A stretch of DNA of 34,748 nucleotides from JAAYJK01 sp964531295 (GTDB lineage: Bacteria; Bacillota; Syntrophomonadia; Syntrophomonadales; Syntrophomonadaceae). This document shows positions 15,245-22,336 of the stretch, piece by piece. Both the position numbers and the translations under genes were made by a program. The first letter of the stretch is position 1. Every line of letters starts with the position of its first letter. The notes under the pieces are model-generated. The model had not been told where the DNA came from. It did not search any database and saw only the letters and a list, made by a program, of their open reading frames with translations. The DNA is taken from the NCBI GenBank assembly GCA_964531295.1, contig CAZHHJ010000009.1, positions 1 through 34,748 on the forward strand. The letters run 5' to 3'.

Positions 15245-17731
15245 TCAATCCGGCAAATTCAAATCCAAATAGGTGCAGATTACGGTCATGTCATCATGCG
15301 GTTTACCTTTACACATACTCAAGGCCCGATTAATAATGGTCTCGGCAATAATCTGGGGGTTCTTGCTTTCCACCCTGCTTAGTAATTCCTGTATCCATCT
15401 GGTGCTTTCTTCATCGGGATTGGCAGAGGTATAATCAAGGACTCCATCACTTATCATTACCAGCAGATCCCGGGCAATCATACGGCGGTTGTCGGAAAAG
15501 ATATCCATATTTTCTATTATGCCTACCGGCAGGGAACTGGCACTTATTACCTCGACTTTGGGCCCGCGTTTTAAGAACGAAGGTACACTGCCGGTCTTGA
15601 TAAAGTCTACCTCGGCTGTATATAAGTCTATCATAGCTATGTCCAGGGTAGCGAAGTCTTCTCGGCTGGATCTTAACAGCAAGGTGGAATTAATGGTAGT
15701 CAGAGCAACTTCCTTATCAAACCCGGCTTCCAGCAGCGTTTCAAGCATTCGCACTGCAGACCGGCTCTGGGCACAGGCCTCTTCACCGACTCCCATGCCG
15801 TCACTTAAGGCGATCAATTCCTTGCCGTCCTGGAGATTGGCTATGGTATAATTATCGCCGCATACCGCCTCTTTCCCGATTTGGGCTACTCCGGTAGTAA
15901 GCCTATAGGTGCAGGCCCTGCTCAACAGGAATTCGCAATTACCTTTTCCCATAAAACAGGGACAGTTTTTATCCACCACCTCCACCTTTTCGCCCAGAGT
16001 AGCAGAAACTACCGGCACCACCTGGTTCTCGCAATACTGACCATCTGAACATGAATTCATTATAATTTTTACATATAACTGGGCCCCAGCAGTTTTTATG
16101 GGTGTAACATCAACGAGCTTAATATTCATTTTTTTGAGGTCTTTTTTGATTTTTTCCTTTAATGAATAATCAATCACAGTCTTATCCTCATAATCATCGG
16201 CCAGGTTTTCAATTACCCGGCTTATCCCCTGTATCTGCCGGGAAATCATGCTACAGGACTCATCCAAGCGGTTCTTCCAGTATTCATTTAAACGCAGGCT
16301 GGCAAACAAGTAATTGATAAGATTTACAATATCTCTGCTGTAAAGACAGCTACGCCGGAATTCAGGGGAACAATCTTCATAAGCAATACTGCCCACCTTC
16401 TCGGCAATAGTAAATAAGTCCAGGATCTCTTTGGATGTCTTATAGCAGTATCTTTCCCAGCACTTTTCATAATGCAGGCACTGATGACAAAAGCCGCTGG
16501 ATATTTCCTCATAAAGATAGTTCAAATAGGACGCCTCTTGTCCTATGTTGCCGTTTTTCCCCGGGCTTTCCAAAGTACCGGCAATTTCATCAAACACCCG
16601 GGCAAAACCCCTTATGCGCCCGACGGCTTCTGTTTTCAGACAGTCTGCCGCCATGGGCAGGCTGCTTTCACGCTTAGCCAGAGCCGTCAAAGCTGGCACG
16701 CTTTTTACCGTGCTCTTAAAAGATTCCGGGAGTAAGAAAAATATTAGACAGGCGATAGCAGTTTCCCAGATACCCAGCACAGTCTGTTGAGTTTCCGGTA
16801 GAAATAAAGAAAATGCCATGGTCCCAAGCATGAAACCGATAATCACCCCTAGTTTGCCCAGATTTCGGAATAAACCGGCCAGGAGACCGGATATAGCATA
16901 CAGCGCCAGGCTGAAGGTGAATATACTGGAGGTAATAGAAGGTATCAGACCTACCATTGCCCCAACCATAGTAGCCTGTCCTGCTCCCCAGAGGAAAGCT
17001 GCGGCCAGAATTCCCAATCGGCATAATATGGAACTTAAACTCAGACCCGCCAGTTCAATGCCGTTTAATCCCATGATGAGTCCTACCCCAATAATGAGAA
17101 AAGCAGCTATATCTTCCAGTGCAAATCGGGATAGGTCTTTCTTTTTATTTATCGTATCACCGGCTACCATGAACACAAACGTCAATATCCCCGCCAGTAA
17201 TGACTCAAATATAACTACCATTTCCCCATAAAAGGTAATCCCCGTACTTAGCTGAAAAATAGTTTTGACCAAAAATATGGATGCTACGCAAAGAAAAGGC
17301 ATTCCCCACCAGTATTTGTCGCTGGGTAGCTTGATATGATTTATAACGCTTATTAGCACCATAAGCGTTATTATATTAGAATATATATTTATGTCGGAGT
17401 TGCTGCTGATTAGACCTGCAACTGCCACAGTACCCATGGCGATGCCTGTTATCGGCCTTTTCCTGCTAAATGCCGCGGTAAACGCGAACATAAATGGCAG
17501 TAATTCACCCAGTATAGAAGCCCGGGCCATAAAAAATGACATTAAAGACAGAATAGATACTTCTGCCGTCAAAAGCACCTTCCAGATTTGGGTCAGCTTA
17601 ATTTGGTCTGGAATCAACTGTCCCAGCTTGGATTTCTTGATAGTCTTAATCTGCTCGAGCCTCTTCTCCACCCATCTCTTCCCCGTAGCCTCTTTAATCC
17701 TTTGATAAGGATAAACTTCAATTCTTTCCAT
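15245..17731 (-). CDS. spoIIE: Stage II sporulation protein E (PP2C phosphatase)
   Basis: Membrane phosphatase that dephosphorylates SpoIIAA to release sigma-F in the forespore and that associates with the polar septum. The 828 residues equal the Bacillus protein. The first 330 or so residues form about ten membrane helices, followed by a linker with a Cys cluster (FCHQC...C...C, near 412-430) and a C-terminal PP2C domain with SDGMGVGEEA (643-652), SDGVLDY (about 761) and HDDMTV (812-817), the metal-binding aspartates. I chose ATG 17731 with GGGGGG nine bases upstream; the frame extends 14 codons to an ATG at 17773, but this has no ribosome-binding site and sits in the promoter. No terminator is evident before tilS. 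Confidence 0.96.
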   Translation of the reverse strand: MERIEVYPYQRIKEATGKRWVEKRLEQIKTIKKSKLGQLIPDQIKLTQIWKVLLTAEVSILSLMSFFMARASILGELLPFMFAFTAAFSRKRPITGIAMGTVAVAGLISSNSDINIYSNIITLMVLISVINHIKLPSDKYWWGMPFLCVASIFLVKTIFQLSTGITFYGEMVVIFESLLAGILTFVFMVAGDTINKKKDLSRFALEDIAAFLIIGVGLIMGLNGIELAGLSLSSILCRLGILAAAFLWGAGQATMVGAMVGLIPSITSSIFTFSLALYAISGLLAGLFRNLGKLGVIIGFMLGTMAFSLFLPETQQTVLGIWETAIACLIFFLLPESFKSTVKSVPALTALAKRESSLPMAADCLKTEAVGRIRGFARVFDEIAGTLESPGKNGNIGQEASYLNYLYEEISSGFCHQCLHYEKCWERYCYKTSKEILDLFTIAEKVGSIAYEDCSPEFRRSCLYSRDIVNLINYLFASLRLNEYWKNRLDESCSMISRQIQGISRVIENLADDYEDKTVIDYSLKEKIKKDLKKMNIKLVDVTPIKTAGAQLYVKIIMNSCSDGQYCENQVVPVVSATLGEKVEVVDKNCPCFMGKGNCEFLLSRACTYRLTTGVAQIGKEAVCGDNYTIANLQDGKELIALSDGMGVGEEACAQSRSAVRMLETLLEAGFDKEVALTTINSTLLLRSSREDFATLDIAMIDLYTAEVDFIKTGSVPSFLKRGPKVEVISASSLPVGIIENMDIFSDNRRMIARDLLVMISDGVLDYTSANPDEESTRWIQELLSRVESKNPQIIAETIINRALSMCKGKPHDDMTVICTYLDLNLPD

Positions 17732-17775
17732 GGTCTTGATACCCCCCATCTCCAATTGCTTGTTGTTGTCCATAA

Positions 17776-17808
17776 ATTATATCAGCATTGCCTGGTAAAA
17801 ATTGTCAT
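17776..17808 (-). promoter_or_regulatory. Candidate spoIIE promoter with 21-bp spacer
   Basis: ATGACA (5/6 to TTGACA), 21 bases, TATAAT (6/6, preceded by TGA) on the minus strand. From memory, the Bacillus spoIIE promoter is a sigma-A promoter with the same abnormal 21-bp spacing that requires Spo0A. The predicted start near 17769 gives a 38-base leader to ATG 17731. Confidence 0.6.
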
Positions 17809-17892
17809 TTAAGGCGGGGGCCCCTAATTTCTTTCATACAAAAATCCAGTAAAAATGCAGGTCAGCGAACACTATCTTCATTCGTTCAACAA

Positions 17893-17927
17893 AGTATATC
17901 CCCTAATAAACAGCACCTGCTGTCGAT
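17893..17927 (-). promoter_or_regulatory. Alternative upstream Spo0A-type promoter with 22-bp spacer
   Basis: TCGACA, 22 bases, TATACT on the minus strand; the -35 is part of ATCGACA, one mismatch from the Spo0A box TTCGACA. A 22-bp spacer with a 0A box at -35 is the design of the Bacillus spoIIG promoter. It may be a second spoIIE promoter or only a Spo0A site. Confidence 0.35.
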
Positions 17928-17941
17928 AAGTAAGATTGGGC

Positions 17942-17982
17942 AAAAAAACATTAGCTCCTGATTCCGCCATGAAAGCAGGAGC
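17942..17982 (-). terminator. Intrinsic terminator after ppx
   Basis: GCTCCTG pairs with CAGGAGC (7 bp) around a loop with an inner TTC/GAA; on the minus strand it is followed by TAATG and a run of seven T. It separates ppx from spoIIE. An adjacent GAGCCTAAGGCTC palindrome lies just upstream. Confidence 0.65.
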
Positions 17983-18060
17983 CTTAGGCTCAATAATATA
18001 TAAATTCCCGGCTAAGCGATTAGCTGCTTATGAATCTGCCGGCGGGCACAGCGGGTTGCT

Positions 18061-18990
18061 TTATTCTGAGCCTACCTTTTCATATAGATCCCAGATTAGC
18101 CCTTCCAGCAAATCACTTTCACTGACTATCATCTCCTGGGCTTCCAACAAGGACATTATAATTGAAATAATCCGCGCGCCCTGCGGCACAATATCTGCTC
18201 TTTCCGCCTGCAGTCCCGGAATGTTTTGCCTTTGTTCCAGACTACTGCTAAATAATCGCTCACATATTTGATTGACTTCACTTATCTTCAAGACCTGCCC
18301 GTGTATTAATTCAGGAGTATAAGTTTTCATTTCCATCTTGATAGCGGCCAGACTGGTAGCCGTACCTCCCACAAAAACCAGCGGATAGCCTATCAGTCTA
18401 TTAATATCGCCCATACCCTCCCGCAGTATCTGTTTCATGTCCTGGTATTTCAGGTGGCTCTCACTGGCTCTAACCGCACCCAGAGGAATAGATTTTATGT
18501 AGGATGCTTCATTATCCAGTATAACTTCCGTGCTGCCGCCGCCGGGATCTACAACTACTGGGCTTTGCGCTGTCTTCAATCCATGTCTTACACCTTGATA
18601 GGTTAACCAAGCTTCTTGCTCCCCATCGATGATATCTGCGCGGCCGGGAAAATACCGGCCAATAGTCTGTAAAAACATCTCCCGGTTATCTGATTCTCTT
18701 ACTGCACTAGTAGCCACGGCTCGACACACAGTGACCTCATGTTGGCGGATAAGGCCGGCAAAGTTATCTAAACAGGCGATAGTTTTTTCTAATGCTTCAT
18801 TATTAATGCCGCCGCTCAAACCCAGTCCTTGTCCTAGTCGAGTTTGCATCAATCCTCTTGCTATAGTAATCAATTGCTCCTTTCCATCTATTTCTGCAAT
18901 CAGCAGCCGGCAGGAATTAGTTCCAATATCTACTGCAGCGAATTTCAAATCTAATCTCACGCTCCCATTATAAATCGACTTATAAAACAA
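18061..18990 (-). CDS. ppx: Ppx/GppA family phosphatase
   Basis: Exopolyphosphatase / guanosine pentaphosphatase family protein of the ASKHA fold, with only the N-terminal two-lobe domain (309 residues; no HD extension). Seen: the P1 loop VDIGTNSCRLLIAE (20-33), SAVRESDNRE, the catalytic Glu region DGEQEAWLTYQG, the second phosphate loop VVDPGGGSTEV, and the ribose-side FVGGTATSLAA. Whether it acts on polyphosphate or pppGpp cannot be told from sequence. The start is uncertain: TTG 18990 has AGAGGG four bases away, while an internal TTG at 18948 gives the family-like (M)KFAAVDIGTNS but with poor spacing. It lies between the S1 protein and spoIIE, a known variant arrangement in Peptococcaceae-like genomes, bounded by terminators on both sides. 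Confidence 0.9.
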   Translation of the reverse strand: MFYKSIYNGSVRLDLKFAAVDIGTNSCRLLIAEIDGKEQLITIARGLMQTRLGQGLGLSGGINNEALEKTIACLDNFAGLIRQHEVTVCRAVATSAVRESDNREMFLQTIGRYFPGRADIIDGEQEAWLTYQGVRHGLKTAQSPVVVDPGGGSTEVILDNEASYIKSIPLGAVRASESHLKYQDMKQILREGMGDINRLIGYPLVFVGGTATSLAAIKMEMKTYTPELIHGQVLKISEVNQICERLFSSSLEQRQNIPGLQAERADIVPQGARIISIIMSLLEAQEMIVSESDLLEGLIWDLYEKVGSE

Positions 18991-19032
18991 GTTTCCCTCT
19001 TCGGCCCGGACTGGGGAATAGGTGTTTTCAAT

Positions 19033-19059
19033 AAAAAAGCACTTCTGCGAAGTGCTCTT
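19033..19059 (-). terminator. Intrinsic terminator after the S1-domain gene
   Basis: GCACTTC pairs with GAAGTGC around a TGC loop and is followed on the minus strand by TTTTTT; the plus-strand side also has T5. It closes the yabP-to-S1 run. Confidence 0.85.
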
Positions 19060-19074
19060 TTTATCTTCAAATAA

Positions 19075-19527
19075 TTATGGATTGTTTCTTCTTTTCTTTT
19101 GCTCCATCCGGTTTTTGATGGGCTGCATCCTTTCATCACTTTCTTTTAAAAATTTAGTTATTTTATCATCCAGACTTACAGGTTCACTTTTGCTACGATA
19201 ATCCTGTCCAAAAGCATTTCTCCTACCGGGATTGGGATTGGGTCGCCTGATTCGTTCCGGTTTCGCTTCTACTGCTTTGGGGGGCGCTGCCTGCTTCATA
19301 GACAAAGCAATTTTATTTCCAGATATATTCAGCACTTTTACTTTGACCTGATCTCCTACCTGGATAAAGTCCCTGACGTCCTTAACATAAGTATCCGCAA
19401 TTTCCGAAATATGAACTAGTCCCACAATCCCCCCAGCTAACTCAATAAATGCTCCAAAATTCGTTATGCCCTGCACTTTCCCGTTTATGATTTCTCCCGG
19501 TACAATATTTGCTTGTTCTGTAGGCAT
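19075..19527 (-). CDS. S1 domain RNA-binding protein (YabR/CvfD-like)
   Basis: About 150 residues: one S1 RNA-binding domain in the first 75 (VPGEIINGKVQGITNFGAFIE ... GLVHISEIAD ... VGDQVKVKVLNI ... IALSMKQ), then a Pro/Arg/Lys-rich low-complexity region and a basic tail (MEQKKRR). Single S1-domain proteins in this position downstream of divIC are YabR in Bacillus and CvfD-like in streptococci, implicated in post-transcriptional regulation; the exact role is unknown. ATG 19527 is preferred; AGGAGG lies 12 bases upstream and overlaps the first codons of a longer frame that begins at 19548 with no ribosome-binding site. Confidence 0.88.
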   Translation of the reverse strand: MPTEQANIVPGEIINGKVQGITNFGAFIELAGGIVGLVHISEIADTYVKDVRDFIQVGDQVKVKVLNISGNKIALSMKQAAPPKAVEAKPERIRRPNPNPGRRNAFGQDYRSKSEPVSLDDKITKFLKESDERMQPIKNRMEQKKRRNNP

Positions 19528-19609
19528 AGAAATAAATGTCCTCCTCATTGTCTGATAGGTTAATTCTATTAGATGGAGCAGAACTAGTCAATATTTATCG
19601 TTAACATTA

Positions 19610-19915
19610 TTATTGGTCGGTGGAATATTGCTCAGGTAAGATAGGAATAATAATAGTTTCCCCGTTTTTGACCAATCCCAGCTGTTCCCGGGCAATTCTT
19701 TCGATGTTGGCCGGGCTGTTAACCTCCTGCATGCTTTCTTGTAATTGGGCATTTTGATCTGCTAAATTTTCTTTATCTTGTTCTAAAACAATTTTTTGTT
19801 TATTTAAATCATATACTATTTTAGCCCGGGGCACTATGGTAAGCAGCAAGAACAAAGCCATTATACCCAGCAATAATAATCTTATTCGGGGTGGTTTATC
19901 ATTTCTCTTTTTCAT
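19610..19915 (-). CDS. divIC: Septum formation initiator (DivIC/FtsB family)
   Basis: Small bitopic membrane protein of the FtsL-DivIB-DivIC divisome subcomplex. The 101 residues have a short basic cytoplasmic N-terminus (KKRNDKPPR), one membrane helix (about 12-31), an extracytoplasmic heptad coiled coil (about 38-75: LNKQKIVLEQDKENLADQ), and the family-typical NIERIAREQLGLVKNGE. ATG 19915 has GAGGT eight bases upstream; an ATG two codons earlier is too close to it. The position downstream of yabQ is as in Bacillus. Confidence 0.9.
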   Translation of the reverse strand: MKKRNDKPPRIRLLLLGIMALFLLLTIVPRAKIVYDLNKQKIVLEQDKENLADQNAQLQESMQEVNSPANIERIAREQLGLVKNGETIIIPILPEQYSTDQ

Positions 19916-20000
19916 CAGCATCGACCTCGCCTGAAATAATACTAGGAATAGTCTTTTTCTATAAGTGCCGCAAAAAACCCTTTAAATGGGTCCACTTTTT

Positions 20001-20429
20001 TCATTCCTCTTCATGGTCGTCCTTATTTTTTCGGTGGATTATTACCATCTTTTTAACCCTGTATATAATATCTCGCGGGAAATAGTAAAAGACTTTAAAC
20101 AGCAACTTAATTACAGCAATACTGCCCTGCACAAGTTTTAGCAAAGACCCCGCACATCTTCTGGATAGGGCCTGAAAATAAACCACCCCCCCGATAAGCA
20201 GCGCTATCAGCACGTAGGAACGCATCTCACCCTGATTTATATACAACATACCCATAAAGACTACCATGACCATCAAAACCCAGAATATTAGATCCAATAT
20301 ATACAGTAGAAATCTCGCCACCCCTGCGTTCCTTATCAATAGTTGATAATAATGCAAAATCACCGCGCTGCACAAACCCAAAATCATGGTTAGAAAAAAT
20401 GCTTTTAACTGAAAGAATATGCCTGGCAA
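20001..20429 (-). CDS. yabQ: Spore cortex biosynthesis protein YabQ
   Basis: Membrane protein needed for spore cortex formation in Bacillus. 142 residues, shorter than the Bacillus protein (about 210). About three or four hydrophobic helices can be seen (roughly 5-28, 37-62, 70-88 and a weaker one near 100-118), with a basic and then acidic tail (RKNKDDHEEE). The family's N-terminal pattern of a large hydrophobic helix with LGLCSAVILHYYQ is present. The identity rests on this and on the order yabP-yabQ-divIC. The start is TTG 20429 preceded by a GGAGGAGG run. It follows yabP by 57 bases. Confidence 0.85.
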   Translation of the reverse strand: MPGIFFQLKAFFLTMILGLCSAVILHYYQLLIRNAGVARFLLYILDLIFWVLMVMVVFMGMLYINQGEMRSYVLIALLIGGVVYFQALSRRCAGSLLKLVQGSIAVIKLLFKVFYYFPRDIIYRVKKMVIIHRKNKDDHEEE

Positions 20430-20486
20430 AATCCTCCTCCTCTTTATCCCCTGGACGAAGAAACACTGGATTCCCCTTCTTGCTTA

Positions 20487-20756
20487 TTATTTTAATAAGC
20501 GAGAAAGTATGTTTTTGCCTCTAGCCTTAATATCTTTGGCCTCCGGTTTGTACTCCATGTTAATTATATTGCCTTCCACAACTACTTTACCTTGATCCAG
20601 ATTTAACATACTGACATGAAGTTGCTCTCCCTGAACGTACAGATATCCCATTACGGTTTCCAGGATTATTTCTTCTTCATCAAAGGTGTTGACTTTTTGG
20701 ACCCCCGATATTTCCAAAGTATTTCGATCTACTAACAATAGGGAATGTTCTGACAT
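20487..20756 (-). CDS. yabP: Sporulation protein YabP
   Basis: 89-residue member of the YabP/YqfC family, required for cortex formation in Bacillus together with YabQ. It begins MSEHSLLLVDRNTLEISGV and contains VNTFDEEEIILETVMGYLYVQGEQLHV, a beta-rich segment diagnostic of the family, with a basic C-terminus. ATG 20756 has GGAGGAG five bases upstream. Because the rqcP terminator lies just upstream, a promoter must lie within the 149-base gap; in Bacillus it is sigma-E-dependent, but I see only a poor match here (GGCATAAA / CATATTTT, 15-base spacer). Confidence 0.92.
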   Translation of the reverse strand: MSEHSLLLVDRNTLEISGVQKVNTFDEEEIILETVMGYLYVQGEQLHVSMLNLDQGKVVVEGNIINMEYKPEAKDIKARGKNILSRLLK

Positions 20757-20873
20757 TTTATCTCCTCCACTCGTTTATTCAGGCTGTAATAATTTATCAC
20801 CTGCTGCAAGATTTGCTAATTAAAAATATGCTTCATAGGTACTTGTTTATGCCTAAAGAAAATACAGAAACAA

Positions 20874-20903
20874 GAAAACCCCCGGTTATCATGAACAGGG
20901 GGC
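20874..20903 (-). terminator. Intrinsic terminator after rqcP
   Basis: CCCCC pairs with GGGGG and inner GTT/AAC pairs across one mismatch; on the minus strand it is followed by TTTTCTTGTTT. It begins three bases after the rqcP stop and separates hup-rqcP from yabP. Confidence 0.75.
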
Positions 20904-20905
20904 TC

Positions 20906-21148
20906 TTATTCGAGGATACGATATAAATTTTTCGCTTCACTAGCTTTAACATTATCTTTAATCTCAAGTACTTCAAGCATCGTCTTACGTTGCCCTATAA
21001 AAATGGAGATGATATCGCCTTTTTTAATATCAGTAGCGGGCTTGGCAATTCTATCATTAACCATCACTCTTTCGTTTTCTGCGAAATCCTTGGCTACCGT
21101 TCTGCGTTTGATTATTCTGGATACCTTCAGGAACTTGTCCAGTCTCAT
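20906..21148 (-). CDS. rqcP: RNA-binding S4 domain protein RqcP
   Basis: 80-residue S4-domain protein (Hsp15-like; YabO in Bacillus). It binds the 50S subunit with RqcH and P-site tRNA and supports alanine-tail addition in ribosome-associated quality control. Seen: MRLDKFLKVSRIIKRRTVAKD, VMVNDRIAKPATDIKKGDII, the S4 motif, across almost the whole protein. It lies one base after the hup stop (TAA-A-ATG) and has no clear Shine-Dalgarno of its own, so translation is probably coupled to hup. Confidence 0.93.
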   Translation of the reverse strand: MRLDKFLKVSRIIKRRTVAKDFAENERVMVNDRIAKPATDIKKGDIISIFIGQRKTMLEVLEIKDNVKASEAKNLYRILE

Positions 21149-21149
21149 T

Positions 21150-21422
21150 TTAATCTACGGCATCTTTTAAGGCTTTGCCCGCTTTGAAAGCGGGAACTCT
21201 TGCCGCAGGAATGCTTATCTCTTCACCCGTTTGCGGGTTCCGGCCTTTTCTGGCTTGTCTATCTCTAACTTCGAAGGTTCCAAAACCTATCAACTGAACC
21301 TTATCCCCGGTCTTTAATGTGCCTTCAATGGTAGAAAAAAGTGCGTTCACCACTTTTTCAATATCTTTTTTGGTCATTCCAGTCCTAACCGCTACTTCGC
21401 TTATAAGGTCTGTCTTATTCAA
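21150..21422 (-). CDS. hup: DNA-binding protein HU
   Basis: 90-residue histone-like protein. Seen: MNKTDLISEVA, the dimer body, IGFGTFEVRDRQARKGRNPQTGEEI (flexible beta-arm with the intercalating Pro in GRNPQTG) and the end PAFKAGKALKDAV. The start is TTG 21422 with GGAGGG seven bases upstream. Its place between mazG and rqcP is unlike Bacillus, where hup is elsewhere, but occurs in several Clostridia. Confidence 0.97.
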   Translation of the reverse strand: MNKTDLISEVAVRTGMTKKDIEKVVNALFSTIEGTLKTGDKVQLIGFGTFEVRDRQARKGRNPQTGEEISIPAARVPAFKAGKALKDAVD

Positions 21423-21469
21423 TCGCTATCCCTCCTTCGCTTTATAATAGGCTATTCGCTGTTATCCTT

Positions 21470-21497
21470 AATTTTCCTGCTTTGTGCAGAGAAAATT
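21470..21497 (-). other. Hairpin in the mazG-hup gap
   Basis: AATTTTC pairs with GAAAATT, and TGC/GCA extends the stem across a small internal loop. No T-run follows on the minus strand, so it is not a clear terminator. It could be mRNA leader structure for hup. Confidence 0.35.
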
Positions 21498-21524
21498 TTA
21501 TGTAATAGCTGAATCAAGTCCAGA

Positions 21525-22292
21525 TTATAAGCCCTGCTCTTTGGCTTCATCCCATAAAAGGTCCAGGGCCTCCAGATCCAAATCCCCCCAACTGTGTCCA
21601 CTTTTTATTATCTTGTCTTCCATATAATCAAATCGGCGGGTGAATTTATCGTTGGAGGCTTGTAAGGCTTGCTCTGGCTCGATGTTATTCAGTCTGGCTA
21701 CATTAACCATAGCGAACAATATATCGCCCATTTCTTCCTCTTGATCGGCCTGGTTTTGTGCCTTTTTGAACTCCTCTATTTCTTCTTTGAACTTTTCTAT
21801 GGCGCCTTCCGGTGATGGCCAATCAAATCCCACCCGCGCCGCTTTTTCCTGAAGCTTTTCAGCCCTCATCAAGGCCGGTAACATGATCGGTATGCCTTCC
21901 AATACCGTCTTTTTGCCTTCCCGGCGTTTGAATTTTTCCCAGTGGGTCATAACCTCTTCACTGGATTCCAGCTTCATAGATGCAAACACGTGTGGATGAC
22001 GCCCGATCATTTTATCTCGCACGGCTTTAACTACATCCGCAAAGTTAAAATATCCTGCTCTTTCAGCCAGGGCAGCATGGAATACTACCTGCAAGAGCAC
22101 ATCTCCTAATTCTTCCTGCAGTTCGTTCATGGAATGGTTTTTAATCGCTTCAATGGCTTCATAACTCTCCTCTATTAAATACCTGCACAGCGATTCATGG
22201 GTCTGTTCTCTGTCCCATGGACATCCCTGCGGGCTGAGTAATTTGTCCATTACGGCAATAAGCTGCTCTATTTCTCCGGCCTTGCTTTCCAT
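21525..22292 (-). CDS. mazG: Nucleoside triphosphate pyrophosphohydrolase MazG
   Basis: Hydrolyses (d)NTPs to (d)NMPs and PPi, cleaning the pool and lowering ppGpp in some species. 255 residues with two tandem MazG repeats: the first with GCPWDREQTHESL, EESYEAIEAI and EELGDVLLQVVFHA, the second with FKEEIEEFKKA and EEEMGDILFAMVNVARL, and the C-terminal YMEDKI...GHSWGDLDLE. It matches the free-standing E. coli-type protein; the Bacillus YabN version has an N-terminal tetrapyrrole-methylase-like domain that is absent here. The start is ATG 22292, with a weak ribosome-binding site. It follows spoVB by 44 bases. Confidence 0.95.
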   Translation of the reverse strand: MESKAGEIEQLIAVMDKLLSPQGCPWDREQTHESLCRYLIEESYEAIEAIKNHSMNELQEELGDVLLQVVFHAALAERAGYFNFADVVKAVRDKMIGRHPHVFASMKLESSEEVMTHWEKFKRREGKKTVLEGIPIMLPALMRAEKLQEKAARVGFDWPSPEGAIEKFKEEIEEFKKAQNQADQEEEMGDILFAMVNVARLNNIEPEQALQASNDKFTRRFDYMEDKIIKSGHSWGDLDLEALDLLWDEAKEQGL

Positions 22293-22336
22293 CTGCTCTA
22301 TTAACCCCTTTCTCCTGACTCGCGTTTTTGAAACTT

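Larger units (their letters stand above)
17732..18060. other. 329-bp intergenic region ppx-spoIIE
   Basis: From right to left it holds the ppx terminator hairpin, two sequences one mismatch away from the Spo0A box TGTCGAA (17921-17927 and 17885-17891, plus strand), a GGGGGCCCC palindrome near 17815, and the spoIIE promoter. No coding frame with a ribosome-binding site was seen, and no tRNA, although some Bacillus genomes have tRNA genes hereabouts. Confidence 0.6.

Noticed and set aside
17774..18060. tRNA genes between ppx and spoIIE
   Set aside because: Some Bacillus genomes have tRNAs near here, but no GTTCGANNC arm or cloverleaf was found.
20757..20873. Sigma-E promoter for yabP
   Set aside because: The best candidate (GGCATAAA-N15-CATATTTT) matches only about 5 of 8 bases in each box, too weak to list.
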